Source: Ephemerocybe angulata
Taxonomy: Eukaryota > Basidiomycota > Agaricomycetes > Agaricales > Psathyrellaceae
Direction of reading: 5' to 3'
Length of the DNA stretch: 64,000 bases
NCBI GenBank assembly: GCA_013368325.1
Contig: JAACJK010000220.1
Span: forward strand, 124,001 to 188,000
Under the pieces are notes generated by a model that did no database searches, had not been told where the DNA came from, and saw nothing but the letters and a program-made list of their open reading frames with translations. Positions 23,763 through 33,942 of the stretch are shown here, one piece after another. Every line of letters begins with the position of its first letter. Within the stretch, counting starts at the first letter, position 1. The position numbers were made by a program, and so were the translations under genes.

Positions 23763-26396
23763 TCAAAACAAGAGGTCGTCGTCGTTCCGGCCTCGATGTG
23801 CGCCAGCACCCATTGGCTTTGGTTCGTCTGCGAGATAAGTGCTGAATGCACTATCGAGATTGGAGTACGGATCGTCATTGCGGTTTTGAGCCGTCTCTGC
23901 GTCATTGTCGGAGTCGTCCCCAGCATCGTCATCATCAGTGTGACTGTCCTGGGGCGCTGGGTTCCTCCGTGGAGGGAGTGGAGGTGCCGGTGCAGCGTCT
24001 TCTCCGGGAATCAGCGAATCTGTTGGGGCGAGTCCCGGAGGACCTGTCGTCGTAGGTGGCTGGTTTGGGGGTCGTTCGACAGGTCCGCGTCCCTGAACGG
24101 AAATTGGTGGACCAGGAATCTGCGGCCTAGGGAGATGGACCAACACCGCTCTGGAGTTGGGGTTAAGGGCGGGGCTATCAGTCAACGCCCTGCCTGCGGC
24201 ATTGCGTATGAAGGTCTGCACGAATTAGCGTAATTCGGGAGTTCACACAGTCGAACGCTGAGCTTACCTCAGGGTTCTTGTGGTATATACTACCAAGAGT
24301 GCCTGTATGTAGTAATAGTTGGTCGAGTGCGCCCCTATCCATGCGATCAGAGTCTGTAGTAATAGGTGGCTTTTCTGCGAGCACGATCTCTCCTGCGAGG
24401 GTCGGGTTTATGGCGAGCATACGCCAGTACATGAATCCACGGTCACGAAGATCAGGGTTGTCAACTTCCTCTGTTGCCCACTTCAAGATTTTGTGCACTA
24501 GTTCCTTCGCTTTCTCGGATTTAGACTTGTAGATGAACAACTTCACTGTCGCTGTTAAGAGCGCCAATTGCACCTAAATGACGATATTTTGGTCACCACA
24601 AAATCAAAAGCAAAGCTATACACACCTCCACACTCTCCTCTAGGAACGTATCCACCAGGACTTCCAAAAGGTCGTCGGCATTGTCGATTCTATCCGCAAA
24701 TTGGCCGATGATCCACACGATAGCCGCTTTCGATTCAGGCTCGTCTAGTGAGTCAAGGTGTTCGCAAAGCTTCGGGATGATTCCTTCGTATTTGCCCGGA
24801 TAACGTCGGAAAATATCCTTTATCACAATGACAGCTTCTTGGACAACGTAGGCAAGCCCTGCTTCGATCAACTCGAGTAGAGTTTGGATGCAGCCATCCG
24901 CTCCCGGTTCGACCTTGATGGCCAGCCGACCTATTGAGCGAACTGCTTTACGAACGAAGTCAACATCGACCTCAGATGCATACCTGACAAGGAGTCAGCG
25001 GTAGCCTCGAGGGAGTGTGGCAGGAACTCACTCTTGCAGTTCTGCCAGAACCTCTCGGCAATTCTCCGCGCGCGCCAGCCGGTACATGATTTCTAACTTG
25101 GCCAACTTGACGTATATCGGATCGTTGTACTTGCAGAAGAAGACTTTGACGTCGTTCTTCAGGACTGCTGGCCTTCGTTGGATGATTAGAAGGATGTTCC
25201 GAAGCGCGACATACTGAACCTCCGGCCCCGAGGACAGTAATGCCACTGCACGCCCGTTAGTTAGCAAGAACACCATTCGTAAGGTTGAACCACTGACCTA
25301 GAGGCGGGCCCATCTTCTTGCAGAGATATTCGATTAAGCGCCGGTTCTCCATGTAATTCATGAGATAGAGAAGGATCTTGATTGTCGTCAATACCACGGC
25401 CGAGTTTGCGTGCTGTAGCTGGACCACTATCCGCTCCGCCATAATCTCTGCGTCGGAGTGTCGTTCTGGCACAAACCTCAAAAGCGAATCCATGATATAT
25501 ATCTGACCCCATTCTGAACTTTCGTCCAAGGCAGAGAGAAGCTTGTTCGCAGCAGTCAGGTTGAGTTTGAAGATGACACCATCTGGTCTGTCCCCGATCT
25601 CAGAGAGAGCGGCAACGGCATTTGCGACTACGGTCGCGTTAGCGTCCAGCATGAGATCTCTCAGCATTTCGACGAAGCCCCCCTTCTCCGCTCTTCTGGG
25701 ATCGGCAGCGTACAGCTTGGCGACGCAGATGGCAGCAGTCTTGCGAACGTATGGGTCTCTGTCCCGGAGGCAATGTCGCAAGCTTTCTGTAAGAGCGTCG
25801 GTGACCACTGGGATGGGGATGTACGACATTGTTCGGATGGCCAAGGCGCGAATGAGGGGATTTCGGTCATTGACATCCTAGAAGGCGTTGGTGCTACTGC
25901 GCTTAGTCGGACGCAGAAAGTAAGAACTCACCTGCAAAAAGAAAGGGATAACCATATTGATCTGTTCCGGCTTTGCGGACCTCCCATAGCTAACGAGGAA
26001 CAGGTATACCACTTGGCCAGCAGTAAGCAGTTTGTTACAACGATGTGTAACAGGATTGGCGCTCACTCTTCTTAATTTCGAGTAGTGGGGTTCCCAAACT
26101 TTGTACCACATCAGTGAATAGAGGGGACACTTTGCAGATCCATGAGCGACGACGGCTTCGGCAAGTCGGGGAGAGTGCACGAACTATCATTCCCCATTGT
26201 GATGTTCGCCACGATCTTCTTCAGGACTGTCTTGCGCTTGACAAACTTCTTGTCCTTCGCATCTGCTGCATGGAGGTCTGCCTTGAATTCCTGTACGGAT
26301 AGACGCTCGGAATGGGGAGGTTGAGAATACCGTGATAACTCATACCTCAATCTTCCCGCGCGTGAAAAACTTTGCATCCTGTCCTGCCTGTGCCAT
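23763..26396 (-). CDS. APL2: Beta subunit of adaptor complex AP-1
   Basis: The start [19 protein letters not shown] leads into the beta-adaptin trunk: [28 protein letters not shown] [26 protein letters not shown], and [16 protein letters not shown]. The trunk continues through [20 protein letters not shown] and [12 protein letters not shown]. The C-terminal part is a Pro-rich hinge ending in an acidic cluster and DDDLLF; there is no full ear domain, as in many fungal AP-1 beta chains. AP-1 links clathrin to trans-Golgi and endosomal membranes. AP-2 beta (Apl1) is the alternative because trunk sequences are alike; the close match to the beta1/2 consensus favours AP-1. It is divergent from the NEPRO-like gene, with 250 bp between starts. 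Confidence 0.9.
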
Positions 26397-26646
26397 GTCT
26401 GCAGGTTATGGTGGTCTTGAGGGGTATACTTGGAGGTGGTACGGAGACAGCCTGGTCATGTCGGCAACTAACTGGCCATCAACAAGTCGCCGTATTTATC
26501 ACTGTTGTGCTTGCACTCACCTTCATCTCTACCTATAGATTCGGAGCAAGCCCCTTGCTTCGAAAAACGCCCATAAAAGGCGTTTGTTTGGTATAACCAA
26601 ACATCGAAAGGAGGGGATTGGTACCGAACCTACTCTACCTATCGCA
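26397..26646. promoter_or_regulatory. Divergent promoter between AP-1 beta and NEPRO-like gene
   Basis: 250 bp between two outward start codons. An inverted 7-bp pair (CATAAAAGGCG / GTTTGG-type AT-rich area near 26570-26600) gives weak TATA-like sequence, CATAAAAG, on the plus strand about 75 bp before the NEPRO-like start. Confidence 0.4.
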
Positions 26647-27820
26647 ATGCCTCGCTCGCCGGCATTCGCTGTCAAAACCCAGGACAGGAAGGGTCTAGAT
26701 CACTCCATCTACTCGTCGATTGATTCTTTCTTGAAGCCTTTGAAAGGGACCAGCCGCCGTTTGCAGGTCGTATCCACCGTTCTCGCAAATGAAACGCAGC
26801 TCCTGCAGCGCATCTTCTACAAGGGAAAAAATCAGCATCGCTCAGCGCTATTCTGGCGAAGAGCTGCGGAAATCCGTAGATACTCCGAGCGATTACGCGA
26901 CATAGACCTCGCGGACTTCGTTTTCCGACTGCGATGCTCTTTCTTTGGAGAAGACGCGCTGAGAAAGTTGGTCCACACCGAATATCACAAGGGCCAAATC
27001 TAACTAGTTCACTAGCCTGAACGTGCTCAAGGGGGCATGGACGCTCTGTCCTGATGTAGAATCCCTGACCCGTGCGCAGGAGCGCTGCACTGAAGCCCAG
27101 GCTTTATTAGCAAAGGTTGGCAATCTGCACTGTCGTCTCGGCCCTGGCATTCTAATGACTGTGTACAAGTTTCAAGCCAGAACTATGGATGCATACAACT
27201 CATTTTCGATCTCTATACAGACCGGAGCATTCATCCAGATACTCCTCGTTCTAGCTGCTATAACAGCAAGGATGAATAGCATTGCTCAGGAGTATGAGGA
27301 GATCATAGGCAGTCTTCTACAATCTATCCGCCAGCTGAAAGCAGCACTTGAGGTAAATACAGACTCACCTAAGAAATCCCCCTCAACCCTGACGCACACC
27401 TTCAGCGTACAGCTGTGGGTGAAATATACAGGGCGCAGCCGTTTACAGGCGCTTCGTTGCAGGAGATCGTTCAGTCGCCTTCGAAATCCACTGCCTGCTC
27501 CTTCATGGAAGAGCTCATGATTGTTGATCCACCAACAGTTGCGAAGGTTGAAGCAATGTTTCCAGAAAGCCAGGCGCCAATTGAGGTCGTCTCCTCCAAC
27601 GAAGGTATCGTTGAATTTAGCGTCTGTCTATATGACGAAACTAATGGCGTTTCTAGCAACGAAAAAGAAAGATCGGTCTCTTGGCATGGCTTCCACAGGC
27701 AACTCAACTCAACGCCTGGCCCAAAAATCACACCCTCCCAAGGAACAGAAACAGAAACGACCGGCGAAGGAGAAGAAGCGGAGGCGCGATGAGATAGATG
27801 ATATCTTCGGGCTGTTCTAG
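26647..27820 (+). CDS. NEPRO-like RNase MRP/P assembly factor
   Basis: The N-terminal block contains LLQRIFYKGKNQHRSALFWRR followed by EIRRYSERLRDIDLADFVF. This matches the Nepro (nucleolus and neural progenitor protein) N-terminal domain with its YKGKNQHR...FWRR signature. Introns are short; the first ends at tag before 27017 and restores NLNVLKGAWTLCPD. The C-terminus is strongly basic and ends KKRRRDEIDDIFGLF. Human NEPRO and its yeast relatives associate with RNase MRP and RNase P, which process pre-rRNA and tRNA in the nucleolus. The intron near 27116-27170 has no stop, so it could be retained. Function in this organism is inferred from the domain. Confidence 0.75.
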
Positions 27821-28120
27821 ATGATATCTTTTGCAAACAAGTGTTTTATTGAGTGCAAAACGCTCGGCGAGGATGTAGGTAGGTGGTAAGGTGATCCCAA
27901 GGAAAGTATGGTGAGTGCGACAACAAAAATCAAAACCAAAAAAGTATATAAAGACAAGATTCAAAAGTAGCAGCGAAGGGTTGTTGAATGCTCGAGGTTC
28001 TGTCAAGTCCGAATAATAGCGAAGGTAGAGGGTATGTATCTCTATGGTGTCCGTCCCAATTAGATTACGCGGTGCCGCCGCAAGGGTATGAAATGGGCTA
28101 CTTCGTCAATGTCCGTAGAA
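27821..28120. other. Convergent 3' UTR region
   Basis: 300 bp between the stops of the NEPRO-like gene and the cupredoxin gene. AT-rich runs such as aaaatcaaaaccaaaaaag fit 3' ends. No gene seen. Confidence 0.4.
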
Positions 28121-29683
28121 TTAGAGCAGCATGAACGTGGCAACAACAGCCATCGCCGCAACGAGGATGCGGGGTGAGTTGCCCGACATGGCTCCGTTGT
28201 TCAGGCTCTCGGCGTTCGCAACGGCGCCAGTCGTCTCTGTTGTCGTCGACGCAGTCGATGTTGGCGCGGCGGCGGTGTTTCCAGCAGCAGGTGCCGTGGT
28301 CGCGCTGCCCATGACGGCGGCAATATCTTGAGGGATGACGAGAGGGGTGCTCTCGGCGCTGCTCAGGTCGATGGATCCATCTTCCTTCAACGTCTCGGGG
28401 TTCTGAGCCAAGAAATTACGGGTGAAGAGAACGTTCTCGACCACGGAGGGGCGGGCCCAGTCAGGGAAGGCCTCGATGTTAAGGTTTCCACCCCACTTGG
28501 CTGCTGCTGCGTTGCTCGCGGTGTTCTTGGTGGTGTACGCGGCGTACCCAGCTACAGCGGAGTTCTGTAGTGGATGTATTAGTGATCGGTCGCCATGTTT
28601 ACAAGGCGATGTACTCACGTTGGCCATGATAGATTGCATCTGCCCAGAAACGGAGCTGAAGGAGTTGAAGTTGGTCGATGGGTTGACAACACCGTACATT
28701 CCCTTCTGGCAATGTCCAGGAGTACCGCAGAAGAAGTAGGTCGGGCTGGTCTCATTGACGACCTGAGTGACTGAAGGGGGGGTCAGTTACGTGAAGTCTT
28801 GGAGACCCTTGGCAAATACACTTACAGACGAAGTCCTTGTTCTGCACACCAGAAGCGAAGACGGCATCGGCTGTGCGGTTGCAAGGGAGGAGGGCAGAGC
28901 CCTTGGTGACGGTGTGGTTGTTGGCACCCCACATGAACTTGATGGTGTCACCGACAGTTGCATTCACGGCGAAAGGAATGTAACGCAAGACACCCTGAGT
29001 AGGTGCAACGATGACGGTGTGGGTGGCACCAGTGCCAACGCTACCAGAGTTGCCAGAGGTGGCCGTGGGCTTGTACTGCGCACCAGTGCTACCGAACTTG
29101 GCAACACATTCTGCAGAGAAAGCGGTTAGAAGCTTCCAAGTGGGATCTATAACCCAAGAAAACTTACGTTGGACACAGTCCTCGAACTCTGAGGACTTGC
29201 TCCAGTTGGAAGATCCCGATCCATAGGTCGGCATAGCGGTGTAGGCGGACGAGGAGGTCGTATCGTGTGAGGCCACAGTGGTTGTTGCATATGCAGCTGA
29301 CGAACTTGAGGTGTGGGCAACAGTCGTAGTCGCCGTAACCAAGGTCTCGACCTTCTCCATTGCTTTGGCGTCGTAGCCGCCGTAGCTAGATGCACCGTAA
29401 TTTGCAGCGGTGGTAACTGGCTGAGCAGCCGTTGACTGAGCCGCCTCTCTCGATCGTTGTCTGCAAGACCCGTCAGTCACTGGTACGAGCCTTCAACCCA
29501 TTTCGTGACTTACGATGCGAGTTCAATGGAGTCGGTGATGGGGATCCCATTAGGAGCAGAGACACCAACTTCATCTCCAATGGCACTGTCGTCGGCCTGC
29601 CTTCTGACGACGCTCGCCGGAAGAGCGACGGCCAGCGTAGAGAAAAGTGCGACGGCACTGATGAAAGGAGCGATGCGAACCAT
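28121..29683 (-). CDS. GPI-anchored extracellular cupredoxin
   Basis: A signal peptide (MVRIAPFISAVALFSTLAVA) is followed by a Kex2-type VVRR site. A long Ser/Thr/Ala-rich region follows (SHDTTSSSAYTAM and similar), then the paired cysteines EDCVQQCVAKFG. The cupredoxin domain has HTVIVAPTQGVLRYIPFAVN, a copper-ligand histidine in NNHTVTKG, and the FFCGTPGHCQKGMYG loop supplying Cys, His and Met, so the type 1 copper site is complete. After the domain comes a Ser/Thr/Ala-rich stalk and a C-terminal hydrophobic tail ending VVATFMLL, as expected for a GPI anchor. Such serine-rich cupredoxins are secreted to the cell wall in many fungi and are often induced at the mycelium-fruiting transition or by hosts; the exact role is unknown. 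Confidence 0.9.
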
Positions 29684-29869
29684 TTTGCTTAGCTGAAGCG
29701 AGGGATGGGATGGGGCTAAATAAAAGAATGGACTATTCAAAGAACCTCCCAGGAGGACTGCTACTTGAATCTCTGTCAAAGAGTGGTAATCTAGAGGAAG
29801 GGGTCAGCCTTCAATAGGCCTGAGCGAGCGTACTCCATAGCTTACCTTGAATGAACGAAAGAGAACCAG

Positions 29870-29885
29870 GTCGAGTCAACTCGAC
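29870..29885. repeat. 7-bp inverted repeat, 2-bp spacer
   Basis: GTCGAGT and ACTCGAC are exact reverse complements separated by CA, about 190 bp upstream of the cupredoxin start. It is a plausible binding site for a dimeric regulator. Confidence 0.6.
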
Positions 29886-30046
29886 GGGAAAGAACGAATG
29901 GAAGAACGAAAAGAGGGAAAAACGAACGAAAAACCGAGAAGGAGAGAGGAAGGGATGAAGGACTCACACAATGCTCTCGCAGGGTATTTAGCAGTCCTGG
30001 AAGCCCCATGGAAACGTGTATCAATTGGCGACCAATGACAGCGCCA

Positions 30047-30105
30047 GGAGAACCAGTACTTTGGTATGTCCTAGTTGTAAGTGTCTTACTGACGACTGGT
30101 TCTCC
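30047..30105. repeat. Perfect 11-bp inverted repeat, 37-bp spacer
   Basis: GGAGAACCAGT (30047-30057) and ACTGGTTCTCC (30095-30105) are exact reverse complements. The site lies about 365-420 bp upstream of the cupredoxin start. Confidence 0.6.
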
Positions 30106-30677
30106 AATCATTACCTGAGTGTTCTGTTGCTATCACCAATCAATAATCCGCGAAGGCCATTTAGCTTTCTAACGATTCAAGCAGCTCTCTAGTGGACTGC
30201 AACTCGATAAGTTCATCTGCAGGTCTGTGCCAGTGCCAAGCTCCTTGGGATTGGCAATTGGACGGACAGGGTGGTGCCCTGCAAGCCGTTCTCGGAGAGT
30301 ATTTATAATAGATAACAGCCAGCGAGCTTCGAAGCTCGTGAGATACACGGTGAAGACTTTCAACGAGGCTGCACTCACTTGGCGGTCGCACACCAAACTA
30401 GACATGAGTTGGCAACACGCTACGAATTGATGCGTCGCTGCTGAATTCCATTGGCCAACCAAGCGGGGTTACCATTATTGGAAGGGTTTCTTCCAGAAGT
30501 AACCAAGCACCCTGATGCAACCTAACTTTCTCCCGTAACTTCAGCAAACACACGGAGAACTAGATTCGCGCTTGCGAGACAAATGAGTGAATTATTAAGC
30601 GTATACAATTCCGCTAATGCAGGCAGACCTATGACGAGCCAATACCTATCCAAAACAATGAAAGCGCTGCCTAGCTA

Positions 30678-31729
30678 TCACCGTCCCGATGGTAGAGCAA
30701 CGGGTCTTGATGCTTGACGTTCACGATTTCCAAAGCCAGAGGTCGAGGCAGCCTTATCCACATGCTTCCGACGCTCTCGCAATGCTTGCAAACGTTCCGC
30801 CGTGGTTCCAGCGGTGCGAAAGTCTCTTGTATTCGAGGTCGCTGTGCTTGGACGAGAGGAAGGAGCCTGGGGGAGTGCCTCGCTCCGAGACGGTTGATGC
30901 CTTGGTCTTTGTTCTTTGGCGGGAGTGGAGGTGCTGATATTCTGTGGCCGCTTGACCGTCGAGTTTACACGGCGTTCGGAGTCGTTGAATAGCCAGTCGG
31001 GAAGATCGGAAGTGTCCCGGGCTTTTGAGAGATGGTAACTCTTCATCGCTTTGGTCAGTCGCGACTCTGCACCAATTGGCGTGGCTACCGTAGACAGATA
31101 CCTGTTAGAAGGGAAACATGAAGCTACGGAGAAAATGCTACCTTCTCCATCCCCCTCAGTCACGGTCATAGCCAGGGCTTTGCTCACATTGACGGTCAGA
31201 AGTGCCGCCACATTCTTCCAGAGGGACGCTGCATTCGATTCAACGGCCTGTTCCTGCTCTTGATCTAGAAGGTTGAGTATACCTATGAGTATATAGCGGA
31301 TCAAGAGGGCTCACCTAGCTCATTTAGTTCACCCCTAGTCGAATTCGCATTCGTCGGTGGTGGCATACTATCGAGACTAGTTCTAGGTCTGGGAAAGGGC
31401 TCCGCAGCCATCTTTCCAGTTTTCCGCAGCGAAGCACCGATTGGTGGGAGAGCCGATTCAGACAAGGTGGGCGAAGTTGCGTTCCTCAAGGATTGTTGCG
31501 GTCTCGAGGGTAGTTGAGGCTGTCGGCTAGTAGTAGACGCTTGAGCTTGAGGGCGAGGACGGTCTCCATATCTGCCGCCGCCCTGACTAGCAGGGAGCGG
31601 CTCATTAGGTGTAATAGACCTCAGAGGTCTCCGCCCAAGGTCTGGCTGACTCCTTGACGTTTTCAATGAGGTACCCTGGCGAGGATTGCTGGGCAGACCT
31701 GCAGGGCGTCGAGGAGTTCCGTTGTTCAT
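30678..31729 (-). CDS. Unknown disordered protein with a DLPDWLF motif
   Basis: Not recognised. The first half is low-complexity, rich in Pro, Ser, Arg and Gln (for example LKTSRSQPDLGRRPL). The centre is the only ordered part: an N-E-L-G-I-L-N-L-L-D-Q-type helix, then SLWKNVAALLTVNVSKALA, then after an intron SRLTKAMKSYHLSKARDTSD followed by LPDWLFNDSERR. The C-terminus is basic with LQALRERRKH. Two introns keep frame: one near 31280-31311 joining EL to GILN, and one near 31090-31135 joining GE to ATPIGAE. The short ordered core could be a binding module for a vesicle or cytoskeletal partner, but nothing in the sequence proves it. It is divergent from the sulfide oxidoreductase gene. Confidence 0.7.
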
Positions 31730-32091
31730 GGCAAGAGTACTTCAAGGCAGGAGCTCAAGGTAGAGATGGGCATCATCAGCGCCCCCAGCATAGACACATC
31801 CTAATGACTGGATCCGATAGATTGTCATGAGAATAAAGACCTTGTTTCCAAGGTCGAAGCAGCAACGAAGTGTTGAAGAAGCCATGCCGACTCCCCATCA
31901 GGGCCACAATTGGCGGTGAATCAGTGCCATCACAGTCCGGGCCAACATTCGGCCGTGGCGCCGATTCTCCCTACCGTGCTCGTGCTCGAGATGTCCAACA
32001 TGAGTAATCTAGAAGCAATGGTGCATAAGTCTGGCGCAATCGCAAACTTCAACGTCCACTAGCGCCACCGTTCTGGCCTTGCCCATTCACC
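31730..32091. promoter_or_regulatory. Divergent promoter, unknown gene and sulfide oxidoreductase
   Basis: 362 bp between two outward starts. The region is mixed in composition and has no TATA box I would defend. Confidence 0.4.
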
Positions 32092-33807
32092 ATGCTTTCT
32101 GCCTCGAGAACCCTCGTTGCTTCGGGCTCTCGCAGCTTCGTGCGCAACGCCAGTACCGCGGCCAAGAATCACTACAAGGTGGTTGTAGTCGGAAGCGGTG
32201 AGGACTCAGGAGAGAACTCCCTTCGATTTTGAAATTCGGGGCTGACTTTGAACCCAGGAAGTGGAGGCTTGTCCGTCGCGAACCAGATTTATCTTAGGTT
32301 CAAGGCAGCTGGAACCCCTCTCGCTAAGGATGATATCGCGATCCTTGATGCCGCAGAGGAGCACCATTATCAACCTGGCTGGTACGAGCGCCTTTGAGAG
32401 CTTCTAAGCAGTGCCTGACCGTTATTTCCTCCAGGACGCTCGTTGGTTCTGGCCTCCGACCCAAGTCTGACTTCCACCGTCCCATGAAGTCGCTCATTCC
32501 CCCACATCTCACTCTCATTCCCGAGAACGTCGCGACTTTTTCCCCCACCTCTAACTCGGTCAACACAACGTCGGGACGGAGTGTCCAATACGATACCCTT
32601 GTAGTCGCAGCGGGGTTGCAGACCAATTGGGACAATATCAAGGGACTGTCCAAGGCGCTTGTTGACCCCACCTCTGGTGTTTCGTCTATCTACTCGTACA
32701 GCACCTGCGACAAGGTCTGGTCCGACATCGAAGGTCTGCGGGAGGGTAACGCTATCTTCACCCAGCCCGCCGGCGTGATCAAGTGTGCTGGAGGTAAACT
32801 TACTGCTCGTGGCCCGTGTCGCGCACGCTGACACCTTCTCAGCGCCGCAGAAGATTATGTGGATGGCTTGGGACCGTTTCCGCAAGACTGGCCGTCTCGA
32901 CAATATCAATATGGCGTTCTACACCGGCATGCCGACAATGTTCTCCGTGAAGAAGTACTCGGACGCGCTGAACGAGCTTCGGCTTCAGCGCGGAATAGAC
33001 GCGTCCTTCGAGCATAACCTTGTTTCCGTGGACACAAACAACCACAAGGCAACTTTCAAGAAGGCAGATGGTTCCACTGCCGACGTCGATTACACCATGT
33101 TGCACGTCGCGCCCCCCATGGGTCCTATGAACTTCATCAAGGAGTCTCCTATCTCCGACAGTGCGGGTTGGGTCTCCGTCGACCCTGCTACCTTGCAACA
33201 CACCAATCCTGAGTTCCAAAACATCTTCGCTATTGGTGATTGCGCGTCTCTACCGACTTCGAAGACCGCTGCCGCAGTTACAGCCCAAGCACCGGTTGTG
33301 ACCGAAAACCTGTACTCCTTCTTGAGCTCTGGCAAGATTTCAGAGGCTGCGCGCTACGATGGATACACCAGCTGTCCTGTAAGCTTTCAGATACTTCAAC
33401 CTTTCGCTCGATACTGAGATCGTAACTAGCTCTTGACCGGATACGGAGAGCTGATGCTCGCTGAATTCAAGTACGGAGCTGTTCCTGCAGAAACCTTCGG
33501 TTCGTTTGTGGATCAGTCTAAGCCCAAGAGGTGAGTAGTTCCAGTCATTGTAATACCATTACACCCCCTCACCTCTCTTTTCCTAGACTTTTCTACCATT
33601 TGAAGAAGGTAAGCGGTGTGAGTCTGACACAATAGACCCGAACTGACGCCCGTGCCACTTTTAGGACGTTTTCCCTGCTGTCTACTGGGACTACATGGTC
33701 CGTTTGTCTTCTTCAGATCATTTTCCAGGAACTCACTTTCTCTTTTTTTTTTCCAGGTCAAAGGCAAATGGTTCGGATCGAAGGGTTTGCTTCGTCCCAA
33801 GTATTAG
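32092..33807 (+). CDS. Mitochondrial sulfide:quinone oxidoreductase
   Basis: An Arg/Ser-rich presequence (MLSASRTLVASGSRSFVRNA) precedes the FAD-binding VVVGSGSGGLSVANQIYLR motif, split by the first intron. Next come HHYQPGWTLVGSGLRPKSDF and the flavin domain TLVVAAGLQTNWDNIKGL. Both redox cysteines of this family are present: VIKCAGAPQKIMWMAWD and DGYTSCPLLTGYGELML. The C-terminus has two small exons (22 and 33 nt class) before KGKWFGSKGLLRPKY. The enzyme oxidises sulfide to a persulfide or thiosulfate and passes electrons to ubiquinone; it matches fission yeast Hmt2 and human SQOR. It detoxifies sulfide and couples it to respiration. Stop at 33805-33807; the next gene follows after 135 bp on the same strand. 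Confidence 0.94.
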
Positions 33808-33942
33808 GGAACGGTCACATGACTCTCGCGATTTAATCCTGTAAATCTTACGTAATACGATGTTTTGTTGATTGACGGCAGTCGCGTGTTCAACGGAGTG
33901 GATCTCAGTCTTGCATCTCTTACCTCTACTCCTACAGTCTTC

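Larger units (their letters stand above)
29684..30677. promoter_or_regulatory. Cupredoxin upstream region with repeated motifs
   Basis: About 1 kb with no supportable gene. Next to the cupredoxin is a purine-rich block on the plus strand (about 29850-29965; pyrimidine-rich on the coding strand). It contains four GAACGAA copies (starting 29853, 29892, 29904, 29924) and a 7-bp inverted repeat at 29870-29885 (GTCGAGT, CA, ACTCGAC). A perfect 11-bp inverted repeat lies at 30047-30057 and 30095-30105. The rest, toward the unknown gene's stop at 30678, shows nothing recognisable. Confidence 0.4.

Noticed and set aside
32370..32909. 179-residue open frame opposite sulfide:quinone oxidoreductase
   Set aside because: Antisense shadow; the plus strand carries the complete enzyme with both redox cysteines.
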